64,000 nucleotides of DNA from JBNKHG01 sp050290225 (GCA_050290225.1 JBNKHG010000057.1:124001-188000), one strand, 5' to 3'; counted from the stretch's first letter, positions 45,096-53,638 are shown. Program-made: numbers and translations. The notes: generated by a model not told the origin, from the letters alone.

Positions 45096-46412
45096 TTGAA
45101 TCCGGTAAAAATAGGCATTTGTGGCCTAGGCACAGTGGGTAGTGGCACTTTTAATGTAATATCGCGCAACCTGCGCGATATTAATGCCAGAGCCGGTTGC
45201 GAGATTATTATTGAGCAGGTGGGCGCGCGTCGGGACAACCCCGCCTGCGACACATCATCGGTCAATGTCAGCCGCGATATTTTCGCCGTGGCGGAGAATC
45301 CGGAAATCGATATCCTGGTGGAGCTGGTCGGTGGTACCACCATCGCCAAAGAGCTGGTGATGAAGGCACTCGACAACGGCAAGCACGTGGTCACAGCCAA
45401 CAAAGCACTGATCGCCGAGTTCGGTAACGAAATATTCGTCAAGGCCAAAGAGAAGGGATTAACTGTGGCCTTTGAGGCGGCCGTGGCTGGCGGCATTCCC
45501 ATTATCAAGGCTATTCGCGAAGGTCTGGCCGCCAACCGTATCGAGTGGCTGGCGGGCATCATCAATGGCACCGGCAACTTTATTCTTACCGAGATGCGCG
45601 ACAAGGGTCGTGATTTTGCCGATGTGCTGAAGGAGGCCCAGGCCCTGGGTTACGCGGAGGCGGATCCCACCTTCGACGTGGAGGGTATCGATGCCGCGCA
45701 CAAGCTGGTGATTCTTGCTTCCCTCGCATTCGGTATGCCGCTGCAATTCGACAAGGTGTTTACCGAGGGCATTAGCAGGATCGCTCCCGAGGATGTGGCG
45801 TATGCACAGGAACTGGGTTACCGCATCAAGCACCTGGGCATCGCCCGCCGCAGTGCACGCAACGGTCAGGAGGGGATTGAGCTGCGCGTGCATCCGACCC
45901 TCATTCCGGAGAAACGCCTGATTGCCAATGTTGATGGCGTCATGAATGCCGTGCTGGTCAAAGGCGATGCCGTCGGGCCGACCCTCTACTATGGACCAGG
46001 TGCCGGCGCTGAACCCACTGCCTCGGCCGTCGTGGCCGATGTCATTGACCTGGCGCGGACACTGACGGCCGATCCCGAGCATCGCGTTGCGCATTTGGGC
46101 TTCCAGCCGGATACCTTGAGCGACAGGATTATCCTGCCCATGGATGAGGTGGAGACGGCCTATTACCTGCGGATGTCAGCCGAAGACAGGCCCGGTGTAT
46201 TGTCCCAGATCGCCTCTATTCTCAGTGATGCGGGTATCAGTATCGAGGCGCTGATCCAGAAGCAACCCAATGAAGGTGAAACCAAAGTGCCTGTGATTCT
46301 GTTGACCAACTGCGCTATCGAGAAGCAGTTGTTGGCAGCTACCAGCCAGATAGAGGCGCTGGACAGCATCGAAGGGTCCGTGACCCATATCCGCGTTGAA
46401 TCACTTGGATAA
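45096..46412 (+). CDS. hom: homoserine dehydrogenase
   Basis: This NAD(P)-dependent enzyme of the threonine/methionine branch (438 residues) has an N-terminal GLGTVGSGTF nucleotide site, the catalytic region GIINGTGNFILTEM and AYAEADPTFDVEGIDAAHKLVILASLAF, and a C-terminal ACT domain (DRPGVLSQIASILSDAGISIEALIQK) for feedback control. It starts with TTG eight bases after GGAG. It is a stand-alone Hom without an aspartokinase domain, followed by thrC. Confidence 0.97.
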   Translation: MNPVKIGICGLGTVGSGTFNVISRNLRDINARAGCEIIIEQVGARRDNPACDTSSVNVSRDIFAVAENPEIDILVELVGGTTIAKELVMKALDNGKHVVTANKALIAEFGNEIFVKAKEKGLTVAFEAAVAGGIPIIKAIREGLAANRIEWLAGIINGTGNFILTEMRDKGRDFADVLKEAQALGYAEADPTFDVEGIDAAHKLVILASLAFGMPLQFDKVFTEGISRIAPEDVAYAQELGYRIKHLGIARRSARNGQEGIELRVHPTLIPEKRLIANVDGVMNAVLVKGDAVGPTLYYGPGAGAEPTASAVVADVIDLARTLTADPEHRVAHLGFQPDTLSDRIILPMDEVETAYYLRMSAEDRPGVLSQIASILSDAGISIEALIQKQPNEGETKVPVILLTNCAIEKQLLAATSQIEALDSIEGSVTHIRVESLG

Positions 46413-46420
46413 TTAAAGTG

Positions 46421-46481
46421 GCTGATCGCTGGTCGCTAGAGGTTAGTGATTAGACGTTAGTGATCAGAGATTAGCGACTTA
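46421..46481. repeat. heptad repeat, second sequence type
   Basis: About eight degenerate 7-bp units (GCTGATC, GCTGGTC, GTTAGTG, ATTAGAC, ATTAGCG and similar) fill the hom-thrC gap. A related short run (GAATTAGCGGTTAGCGACTTA) is upstream of ffh near 38661-38682. This is a different sequence from the AAGCGGC type but has the same 7-bp period. Confidence 0.6.
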
Positions 46482-46496
46482 CATAAGAGGTTTATT

Positions 46497-47894
46497 GTGA
46501 AATACATCAGTACACGTGGCCAGGCACCCGCGCTGGCTTTTGAGGACGTCGTCCTCACCGGCCTGGCCCCCGATGGCGGCCTCTATGTGCCCGAATCCCT
46601 GCCCCGGTTCAGCCAGGAGGAGATCGCTTCCTGGTCAGGGCTCTCTTATGAGGAACTCGCGTTCAAGGTGATGGCTCCCTTTGTTGCCGGCGAAGTGCCG
46701 GATGAGGAATTGAAAGCCATTATTGCAGAGGCCTACAGCACATTCCGCCACGACGCCATTGCACCCCTGGTGCAAACCGGCCACAACGAGTGGATTTTAG
46801 AGCTATTTCAGGGGCCTACCCTGGCATTCAAGGACTTTGCCCTGCAATTTCTCGGCAACCTGCTCGACTATATCCTGAAAAAGCGCAACCAGAAGGTGGT
46901 CGTCATGGGCGCCACTTCCGGTGACACCGGCTCCGCCGCCATAGAAGGGTGCCGCCATTGCGACAATATCGATATCTTTATCCTGCACCCACACAACCGC
47001 GTCTCCGACGTCCAGCGTCGCCAGATGACCACGGTGCTGGAGAACAATGTCCACAATATCGCCCTGGAAGGCAACTTCGACGATTGCCAGAATATGGTCA
47101 AAGCCAGCTTTGGCGACCAGTCTTTCCTGCCGGAGGGGCGTCAACTGGTGGCGGTCAATTCCATTAACTGGGCTCGGATTATGGCCCAGATTGTCTACTA
47201 TTTTTACGCCGGCCTGGCGCTTGGAGCGCCCCATCGACCGGTGGCCTTTTCTGTACCCACCGGAAACTTCGGCGATATTTTCGCCGGTTACCTGGCCAGG
47301 CAGATGGGCTTGCCGGTGGATCAGCTGATTGTGGCGACCAATGCCAACGACATTCTGCACCGCTGTATCAGTGACAACGACCACAGTAAGAAGGAATTGA
47401 TCCACTCGTTGTCGCCGAGCATGGATATTATGGTGTCCAGTAATTTTGAACGATTGCTGTTTGATCTCTACGGTCGCGATGGCGCGGCTATTTCCCAGTT
47501 GATGGACGACTTCAAGTCTGGCTCCATGCACCTGAACGACGCTGCTCTGGCCAAGGCTCGCGAACTCTTCAGCAGCTATCGCCTGGACGATGCGCAGATG
47601 ATCGACGTGATTCGCAACGTGTTCGAAGGGACAGAGTACCTGCTCGACCCCCACACCGCCATTGGGGTGGAGGCGGCCCGCAAGACCCGTCGACGCACCG
47701 ATATTCCAATGGTTTGCCTGGCAACCGCTCACCCGGCCAAGTTCCCGGAAGCGGTGCGCAAGGCGGGGCAGAGCGAAGACCCGGCATTACCGCACCATAT
47801 GCAGGATCTGTTTGAGCGGGAAGAGCACTTTAGTGTTCAGCCCAAGGATCTGGCCGCGGTGCAGCAGTTTATTGCTGCCAATGTACGTCAGTAA
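46497..47894 (+). CDS. thrC: threonine synthase
   Basis: This PLP enzyme (465 residues) makes threonine from O-phosphohomoserine. The PLP lysine lies in GPTLAFKDFALQF near residue 108, and the phosphate loop is in VVMGATSGDTGSAAIEG. The end of the chain matches the long, E. coli/yeast-like form. It is co-transcribed with hom (85 bp gap filled by the heptad repeat) and ends at a strong terminator. Confidence 0.97.
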   Translation: MKYISTRGQAPALAFEDVVLTGLAPDGGLYVPESLPRFSQEEIASWSGLSYEELAFKVMAPFVAGEVPDEELKAIIAEAYSTFRHDAIAPLVQTGHNEWILELFQGPTLAFKDFALQFLGNLLDYILKKRNQKVVVMGATSGDTGSAAIEGCRHCDNIDIFILHPHNRVSDVQRRQMTTVLENNVHNIALEGNFDDCQNMVKASFGDQSFLPEGRQLVAVNSINWARIMAQIVYYFYAGLALGAPHRPVAFSVPTGNFGDIFAGYLARQMGLPVDQLIVATNANDILHRCISDNDHSKKELIHSLSPSMDIMVSSNFERLLFDLYGRDGAAISQLMDDFKSGSMHLNDAALAKARELFSSYRLDDAQMIDVIRNVFEGTEYLLDPHTAIGVEAARKTRRRTDIPMVCLATAHPAKFPEAVRKAGQSEDPALPHHMQDLFEREEHFSVQPKDLAAVQQFIAANVRQ

Positions 47895-47915
47895 GGACGC
47901 GGCTTGACCACGCAG

Positions 47916-47946
47916 CAAAAAGGCGCTCCACAGAGCGCCTTTTTGC
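47916..47946 (+). terminator. terminator after thrC
   Basis: AAAAAGGCGCTC-CACA-GAGCGCCTTTTT: a stem of 12 pairs including the A/T runs, with a four-base loop, 21 bases after the thrC stop. Confidence 0.92.
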
Positions 47947-48111
47947 TTCAGGGCTATATCGTTTGGTCTCTGCTTTTTGGATACCATTGGGCACAGTGTG
48001 GTGCCGCCGGAAAGTTCACCCCTTGTGCCTGATGCGCGTATAATTTCGCGCTTTAATCGTTAACTCCTATCGGCTTTTGTTCAGCGCGATAGCTTCAGGA
48101 TTTATAACTCC

Positions 48112-49623
48112 ATGACCGTTCGTACGCGTATCGCTCCGTCGCCCACCGGTGACCCCCACGTTGGTACCGCCTATATTGCCCTGTTTAATTATTGCTTCGC
48201 TCGCCAGCACGGGGGCCAGTTCCTGCTGCGAATAGAGGACACCGACCAGGCGCGCAGCACACCGGAGTCCGAACAGGCGATTCTCGACAGCCTGCGGTGG
48301 TTGGGCCTGGATTGGGACGAGGGCCCGGACGTGGGCGGAGAATTCGGACCCTACCGCCAGAGCGAGCGCCAGGACCTCTACGCCGGATACGCCGAGGAGC
48401 TGGTGGCCAAAGGCCACGCCTTCTACTGTTATCGCACACCGGAAGAGCTGGATGAGTTGCGCGAAGTGCGTCGCGCCGCCGGTGGATTTGCCGCCTTGAA
48501 GCCCAGTGAGCTGAAGCTGCCTGACGAGGAGGTGGAAAAGCGCAAGGCGGCGGGAATGCCCTATGTTATCCGCATGGTCGTGCCGGAAGGGGAGGGCCCC
48601 TGTCCCATCGACGATATGCTGCGGGGCACCATCGAGCTGGACTGGGGGCAGGTGGATGCCCAGATTCTGCTCAAGTCCGACGGTATGCCCACCTACCACC
48701 TGGCCAACGTGGTGGATGATCACCAGATGGGGATTACCCATGTATTGCGCGGGGAGGAGTGGATCAACTCTGCGCCCAAACACAAGCTGCTGTACCAGTA
48801 TTTCGGCTGGGAGATGCCGCAACTGTGCCACCTGCCATTGTTGCGCAACCCGGACAAATCCAAACTCAGCAAGCGTAAAAATCCGACCAGTATTCTTTAC
48901 TACCAGCGCATGGGGTACCTGCCGGAAGGCCTGTTGAACTATCTCGGGCGGATGGGGTGGTCCATGCCAGACGAGCGCGAGAAATTCAGCCTGGAGGAGA
49001 TGCAGGCGAATTTTGATATTCAGCGCGTGTCTTTGGGCGGTCCTATCTTCGATGTGGAAAAACTGTCCTGGCTCAACGGTCTCTGGATTCGCGAAAACCT
49101 GACCCGGGAGCAATTGGCGGATCGCCTGAAGGACTGGGCCCTGAACCGGGACAACCTGCTCAAGGTGTTGCCCCACGCCCAATCGCGGATGGAGACCCTG
49201 AGCGACTTTGTTCCCCTGGTTGGCTTCCTGGTCTCCGGTCTCCTGCCCCTGAGCAGGGAGAGTTTCGCCGAGGTGAAGCTAGAGGAGGAGCCGCTCAAGC
49301 AAGTGCTGCAATTCGCGCTCTGGCGCCTGGAGGGGCTGCGCCACTGGGAGCGTGACACTATTTTCGACACCATGAAGACGCTGGCCGGGCAACTGGATAT
49401 CAAACTCAAGGATTTCCTGGCACCGCTGTTTATTGCCATAGCGGGGACTACCGCATCCTTCTCGGTCATGGATTCCATGACCCTGTTGGGGCCGGATATG
49501 AGTCGAGCGCGACTGCGCCACGCCCTGAATGCGGTGTTTGGCGAAATGGGTAAAAAACAGCTGAAAAAGCTGGAAAAAGCCTATGCCGCACTGGAGCGGG
49601 AAACGGCCGCGGGACAGGGCTAA
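48112..49623 (+). CDS. gltX: glutamyl-tRNA synthetase
   Basis: This class I aminoacyl-tRNA synthetase (503 residues) has the HIGH-type motif PSPTGDPHVGTAY near residue 9 and the KMSKS-type loop KLSKRK near residue 256. The catalytic domain contains RIEDTDQARSTPESE and LSDGMPTYHLANVVDDH-like segments. The C-terminal anticodon domain is helical. It is followed by two tRNA-Ala genes, a common gammaproteobacterial arrangement. Confidence 0.97.
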   Translation: MTVRTRIAPSPTGDPHVGTAYIALFNYCFARQHGGQFLLRIEDTDQARSTPESEQAILDSLRWLGLDWDEGPDVGGEFGPYRQSERQDLYAGYAEELVAKGHAFYCYRTPEELDELREVRRAAGGFAALKPSELKLPDEEVEKRKAAGMPYVIRMVVPEGEGPCPIDDMLRGTIELDWGQVDAQILLKSDGMPTYHLANVVDDHQMGITHVLRGEEWINSAPKHKLLYQYFGWEMPQLCHLPLLRNPDKSKLSKRKNPTSILYYQRMGYLPEGLLNYLGRMGWSMPDEREKFSLEEMQANFDIQRVSLGGPIFDVEKLSWLNGLWIRENLTREQLADRLKDWALNRDNLLKVLPHAQSRMETLSDFVPLVGFLVSGLLPLSRESFAEVKLEEEPLKQVLQFALWRLEGLRHWERDTIFDTMKTLAGQLDIKLKDFLAPLFIAIAGTTASFSVMDSMTLLGPDMSRARLRHALNAVFGEMGKKQLKKLEKAYAALERETAAGQG

Positions 49624-49702
49624 GTCCCTGAAAATTAAACGGTTGACAGGGTGGGGTGGGGTGATAGAATGCGCCCCACTTTCGATATCTGGTCGAAATG
49701 AT

Positions 49703-49778
49703 GGGGCCTTAGCTCAGCTGGGAGAGCGCAACACTGGCAGTGTTGAGGTCAGCGGTTCGATCCCGCTAGGCTCCACCA
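49703..49778 (+). tRNA. tRNA-Ala (GGC)
   Basis: A 76-base cloverleaf with an encoded CCA. The acceptor GGGGCCT pairs with AGGCTCC (one G-T pair). The D-arm is AGCTCAGCTGGGAGAGC, the anticodon loop CTGGCAG (anticodon GGC), and the T-arm GCGGTTCGATCCCGC. Confidence 0.96.
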
Positions 49779-49816
49779 ACTCCGAGTGACAGCGACAGCG
49801 GTTACTCATCCCTCAA

Positions 49817-49892
49817 GGGGCCATAGCTCAGCTGGGAGAGCGCAACACTGGCAGTGTTGAGGTCAGCGGTTCGATCCCGCTTGGCTCCACCA
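49817..49892 (+). tRNA. tRNA-Ala (GGC), second copy
   Basis: This 76-base tRNA is identical to the first except in the acceptor stem, where GGGGCCA pairs with TGGCTCC. Anticodon GGC. It lies 38 bp after the first copy and is followed by a terminator. Confidence 0.96.
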
Positions 49893-49897
49893 ATTTT

Positions 49898-49936
49898 AAA
49901 AAAATCCGAGGCCGGGAACGACCTCGGATTTTTTTA
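49898..49936 (+). terminator. terminator after the tRNA-Ala pair
   Basis: AAAAAAATCCGAGG and CCTCGGATTTTTTT pair around the loop CCGGGAACGA, giving a strong stem with T run directly after the second tRNA. Confidence 0.9.
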
Positions 49937-49991
49937 TGGCTACCGGACTGGCGGGATCGCACCGGGTTCGAGCGAGTCGTCGCACCGCCCG

Positions 49992-50012
49992 CGATTCCGC
50001 TTGGCTCCACCA
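49992..50012 (+). other. duplicated 3' end of tRNA-Ala (att-like)
   Basis: CGATTCCGCTTGGCTCCACCA repeats the last 21 bases of the second tRNA-Ala (49872-49892) with a single change, in the same orientation and 120 bp downstream. Integrases that use tRNA 3' ends leave such copies. No integrase is seen nearby, so this would be a scar. Confidence 0.5.
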
Positions 50013-50080
50013 TTTTTCAAAGGTTTCAGTGTTAAGGGTTACTAATCGGATAAAACCCGGATAAAAACTCTGAACCATTC

Positions 50081-50110
50081 AAAAAAGCGGCTTTTTAGCC
50101 GTTTTTTTTT
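50081..50110 (+). terminator. terminator-like hairpin
   Basis: AAAAAAGCGGCT and AGCCGTTTTTTTTT pair around a short T loop. It stands past the tRNA 3' duplication, at the border of the IS3 remnant region. The 230 bp after it up to 50340 hold no gene. Confidence 0.75.
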
Positions 50111-50340
50111 GTGCCTGTTTGTTGTTGGCAGAGTTTTACCGTTCGAGTTTTTCTGATTGAGTGTGGGGTTAAATTCCTCAGCTTGCCCTCAAGTTGCCGA
50201 TCACTTTTAGCTTCAAAGCAGATGTTAGCCTGAATTGCCTGCTATTGGGTGTTATTTGTTCGACGAATGCGTATGGTCTATCGTCCAAGTGACCTGCCCC
50301 CAGATTTAGCCGCACCATCTACTTAGTAAAGTCCATTGAT

Positions 50341-50792
50341 TCAATTGTTGGCCAATCGGTTCTTCTCTGTCAATTTCCGGTCTCGGTGCTGAGCCGCAAA
50401 CTCTGCTGGCGTCTTATAGCCCTGCGATTGGTGAAGCCGGTATTCGTTGTAATCCTTCCGCCAGGCACTGATGATTTCTTTGGCGTGCAGTAAATTCTGA
50501 AACCAGTGCTCGTTGAGACACTCATCGCGGAACTTGCCGTTAAAGCTTTCGATGTACGCATTCTGCGTCGGTTTTCCCGGCTGTATCAGTTTCAGCTCCA
50601 CACCATTGCTGTACGCCCATTGATCCAGGGCTTTTCCCGTAAATTCTGGGCCCTGATCGGTTCTGATGGCAACGGGGTAGCCCCTAAATTGCGCAATTGC
50701 TTCCAACGTCTCAACAACCCGATCACCACAGATGCTGTGTGCCACTGGAATATCCAGTGCTTCGGTAATCCCCCCAGAAATACATATGTGTT
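50341..50792 (-). pseudogene. IS3-family transposase OrfB, 5'-truncated
   Basis: About 145 C-terminal residues of a DDE integrase-type transposase: ITEALDIPVAHSICGDRVVETLEAI..., RTDQGPEFTGKALDQW (second catalytic Asp region), GKPTQNAYIESFNGKFRDECLNEHW (catalytic Glu) and YNEYRLHQSQGYKTPAEFA. OrfA and the first catalytic Asp are missing, and no terminal repeats were found. It is a dead fragment between the tRNA genes and the pqq operon end. Confidence 0.85.
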
Positions 50793-50888
50793 GAAATGAC
50801 AGGTTAGGAAAGAGTGGAGGTCGCTCACAGTCGAACTTTAGAACGATTTTTGTTGACGCAGGGATAGTGACCTTGAACTACGCAGCTA

Positions 50889-50960
50889 TCTATCCCCAAA
50901 CAACCACCTATCCCCAAACAGCCACCTATCCCCAAGTAACCGCCTATTCCCAAAAAGTTC
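50889..50960. repeat. 18-bp tandem repeat, about four copies
   Basis: Contiguous units of the form CCTATCCCCAAACAACCA lie at 50889-50906, 50907-50924, 50925-50942 and a decayed 50943-50960. The array covers the 3' end of the PyrD-like gene and the few bases after its stop. Confidence 0.85.
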
Positions 50961-51906
50961 GAAGAGACTTCACGATGCGGGGCCCGTGGTATACCAGGCC
51001 GTTATGGATCTGTACCAGTGACGCACCGGCATCGAGGCGGCGTTGGGCATCCTGCAAGGAGCAGATGCCGCCCACCGAGATAATGGGGAGCCCGCCCTCA
51101 AGAGCGGTGTGCAACCGCCCTATCAATTCGCATGCCTGCAGCTGGTGCTCTCGGTATAACCAGCGATTGACCTTTGCCGGTGTCGCCGGTTTACCGGCAT
51201 CGATTACCGCGATCAAGGCATCAAAATCCATCTGTTTGAGCAGATCCACAGCCGGGGGCAGGCGGGTGTTCTCCGGCTCAAGTTTCATTTTTATAGCGAC
51301 TGGGATATAGCGACCGGTTTGTACACCAAGCGCAATCTGCTGCCGTTTCAGTTCTGCCAACAAGCGGTATAACAGCGACTCATTCTCCGCGGCCAACAGT
51401 TTCGCAGTAACTGGATTGCACAGATTGATAGCGATATAGTCGGCGTAGTTCCATGCTTGCCGAAGACAATAGAGAAACTCATCCTGTATTTTAGAGAGCG
51501 GCGTACCCGGATTGGGACCAATATTGACCCCGAGTATAACGGGAGTGTTCTCACCGTTTGCACGCCCCTGATCCACCCACACAGGCAGTTGTTCAGGTGA
51601 GAGTGTGCCTATCTCGATATGGCTGAACCCCAGGTATCCTATGCGCCGACCGATCCGGCCATGACGATCAAACCCGGCGGCAACGCCCACGGGGTTGTTA
51701 AAAGAGAGCCCCATTATCTCTAGAGGTTGCCCCAATAAACGGCTGCAACCGGACTGGCGAACTCGAGCCTCGGCCAGCCAGGCGCAAAATCTGAATCCCG
51801 AAAATACCAGCCTGCGCACCCACGCTGGACGGTATTCCATCAGGGTGGAAATAATCTTGTTATAGACTGTTCGCTTATAGTCAACCCGATTAGTGATTGT
51901 CGCCAT
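50944..51906 (-). CDS. PyrD-like flavoprotein lacking dihydroorotate catalytic residues
   Basis: A TIM-barrel protein (about 320 residues) clearly related to class 2 dihydroorotate dehydrogenase: LSFNNPVGVAAGFDRHG, FSHIEIGTLSPEQ, LGVNIGPNPGTPLSKIQDEFLYCL and the FMN-phosphate end LPIISVGGICSLQDAQRRLDAGASLVQIHNGLVYHGP. Key DHODH elements are gone. The INRMGFNN orotate-binding segment is deleted, the ISSPNTPG catalytic-serine motif reads INLCNPVTA, the NTT asparagine region reads IAVIDAGKP, and GLDKDG has Arg in place of Lys. It probably binds FMN but acts on another substrate. It overlaps the SerC-like gene and ends the pqqADE operon. The start (51906, or 51924 or 51840) is uncertain. Confidence 0.8.
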   Translation of the reverse strand: MATITNRVDYKRTVYNKIISTLMEYRPAWVRRLVFSGFRFCAWLAEARVRQSGCSRLLGQPLEIMGLSFNNPVGVAAGFDRHGRIGRRIGYLGFSHIEIGTLSPEQLPVWVDQGRANGENTPVILGVNIGPNPGTPLSKIQDEFLYCLRQAWNYADYIAINLCNPVTAKLLAAENESLLYRLLAELKRQQIALGVQTGRYIPVAIKMKLEPENTRLPPAVDLLKQMDFDALIAVIDAGKPATPAKVNRWLYREHQLQACELIGRLHTALEGGLPIISVGGICSLQDAQRRLDAGASLVQIHNGLVYHGPRIVKSLRTFWE

Positions 51907-53002
51907 AGCGCACCGAAAATTCATTCATAAAGTTCACCAGCGCTTCAACGCCAGATTCTGGCATGGCGTTGTAAAGACTGGCCCGCACCCCGCCGGTGGC
52001 GGGGTGGCCTGTGAGGTTGATCAACCCCTGAGCCTTGGCCTGCTCCAGAAACTGGTGATCGAGAGCGGGGTCGGCCAGGGTGAAACAGAGGTTCATTCTC
52101 GATCGGTGCTCCGGGTCGATGGGACAGGAATAGAAGGGGTTGTCATCGATAGCGCTATAGAGCCGACGGCTCTTGCGTTCGTTGTGTGTTTCAATGGCGC
52201 TCATTCCCCCCAGCGCTTTCAGGTGTTTGAATACCAGGCCTGCCAGATAGATTCCGTAGGTAAGCGGTGTATTAAAGCGGCCGTTGGTCTCGTGCTGAAT
52301 CTTGTAACTGAACGCCGAGGGTGTCGCCGGCAGGGGCTCGTCGATAAGGTCTTCCCGCACGACCACAATGGTCAGCCCCGCCGGCCCGATATTTTTCTGG
52401 GCACCGGCGTAGACCAGCCCGAAACGGTCGAAATCGATCGGCCGGGAGAGAAAGTCGGAGGTCATATCCGCCACCAGCGGCACCGCGCCGGTATCGGGCA
52501 TCCCGTGGTACTGCAGCCCATTGGCGGTTTCATTGGTGGTGATATGGCAGTAGGCCGCGCCGGGGTCCAGCTGCCACTGCTCTTTGGGGGGAACCTGCGT
52601 AAACCCTGAACGCTCGCCACTGGCGGCAATATGGATCCGGCAGTAACGCCGTCCCTCCGCTATCGCCTTGCGCGACCAGTGGCCGGTTTCAATATAGTCC
52701 GCTCGCGAATCCTCCCCCTGCAGGTTTGTCGGCAGAAGGTTTAATGGAACCAGTGAAAACTGGGCGGAGGCGCCCCCCTGCATAAACAGAATATGAAAGT
52801 GATCGGGGATCGCCAGCAGCTCGCGCAGGTCCCGCTTGGCCCGATCCGCGATCGTCTGAAACTCATCACCGGTGAAGGGCAGCTCCCACACGGAGACCCC
52901 GCTGCCCTGCCAGCCGGTCATCTCCGCCTGGGCCTGCTGCAGTACCGGGGGCGGCATCATGCCCGGTCCCGAGCCAAAGTTGTAAACGACTTTTTCACTC
53001 AT
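51890..53002 (-). CDS. SerC-like aminotransferase lacking phosphoserine-binding motifs
   Basis: A PLP fold-type I protein (370 residues) of the phosphoserine aminotransferase family. It has NFGSGPGMMPPPVLQQAQ, QGGASAQFSLVPLNLL, the PLP lysine in YAGAQKNIGPAGL (Lys203) and SRMNLCF. Both substrate His-Arg motifs of SerC are altered. MEVSHRGKEF-type becomes VWELPFTGDEF (Phe43, Thr44), and GHRxxGG becomes GHPATGG (Pro334). It may therefore not use phosphoserine or phosphohydroxythreonine. It overlaps the PyrD-like gene and lies 38 bp after the Urate_ox_N-like gene in the pqqADE operon. An aminotransferase acting on a quinone or peptide-derived substrate is a hypothesis. Confidence 0.85.
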   Translation of the reverse strand: MSEKVVYNFGSGPGMMPPPVLQQAQAEMTGWQGSGVSVWELPFTGDEFQTIADRAKRDLRELLAIPDHFHILFMQGGASAQFSLVPLNLLPTNLQGEDSRADYIETGHWSRKAIAEGRRYCRIHIAASGERSGFTQVPPKEQWQLDPGAAYCHITTNETANGLQYHGMPDTGAVPLVADMTSDFLSRPIDFDRFGLVYAGAQKNIGPAGLTIVVVREDLIDEPLPATPSAFSYKIQHETNGRFNTPLTYGIYLAGLVFKHLKALGGMSAIETHNERKSRRLYSAIDDNPFYSCPIDPEHRSRMNLCFTLADPALDHQFLEQAKAQGLINLTGHPATGGVRASLYNAMPESGVEALVNFMNEFSVRYGDNH

Positions 53003-53040
53003 TGGGCTTCAACTCCCGCCTGGCACTGGATAACCTGCTC

Positions 53041-53547
53041 CTACATAAATAGCTGCAGCCCATGCCCCCCGGCGGCCATGAAAAACAGTAGCGGGATCGA
53101 TAGTATGGTGTTGGTTCGCGAGGCCAGAAAAGTGATGCGCGAGCAGCGCACCCGCTCCTCCAGCGGTGCGGGTTCAAACCCCAGCACCTTCTTCTGGTGT
53201 GGCCACATAATCAGCCACAGGTTGAGCATCATAAGGGTACCGATCCAGGCACCCATGCCGATCACCGCATGGGCGCCGTTGAGGGTCAACGCATCAGCCA
53301 GCCACCCGCGGTACCAGAGCATGCCCATACCGGAACACCAGACCACGATGGAGGCGTAGCGAAAGGTGCCGTGCTCACGCTGCATCCTCACCTCCAGCGC
53401 CGCGGTGCGAGCCTGCTCACTGGTTTCCTCGTTGAAAGGCTTGTATCTGGGGTGCTGCACAAAACTGGCGTAATTGTGCCCTACCCAGACCAGGGCAAAG
53501 ATCAGGTGAAACCAGCGCATCAGGTGATCAACAAACGCCATATCCAT
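53041..53547 (-). CDS. Urate_ox_N-like four-helix membrane protein
   Basis: This 168-residue membrane protein has about four helices: HLMRWFHLIFALVWVGHNYASF, SIVVWCSGMGMLWYRGWL, AVIGMGAWIGTLMMLNLWLIMWPHQKKVLG and NTILSIPLLFFMAAGG. The N-terminal His-rich helix and the NLWLIMWPHQKKVLG segment match the Urate_ox_N (PuuD membrane) family, thought to bind haem. It lacks the cytochrome c domain of PuuD. A run AAGGGGG precedes its ATG. It lies between the 30-aa peptide and the SerC-like gene and could pass electrons to or from an enzyme of this operon. Confidence 0.75.
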   Translation of the reverse strand: MDMAFVDHLMRWFHLIFALVWVGHNYASFVQHPRYKPFNEETSEQARTAALEVRMQREHGTFRYASIVVWCSGMGMLWYRGWLADALTLNGAHAVIGMGAWIGTLMMLNLWLIMWPHQKKVLGFEPAPLEERVRCSRITFLASRTNTILSIPLLFFMAAGGHGLQLFM

Positions 53548-53638
53548 AACCGAAACCCCCTTATTTTTGTCCGCTCATCAATCGGGCTATCAACCGGGAA
53601 CAGCGGAGGCCAATCAATGGGCCAGTGATACCCGCCGA

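Noticed and set aside
46803..47732. 309-codon minus-strand frame
   Set aside because: Antisense to thrC with no recognisable feature.
48067..49182. 371-codon minus-strand frame
   Set aside because: Antisense to gltX; product is rich in His/Gln/Val as expected for shadow frames.
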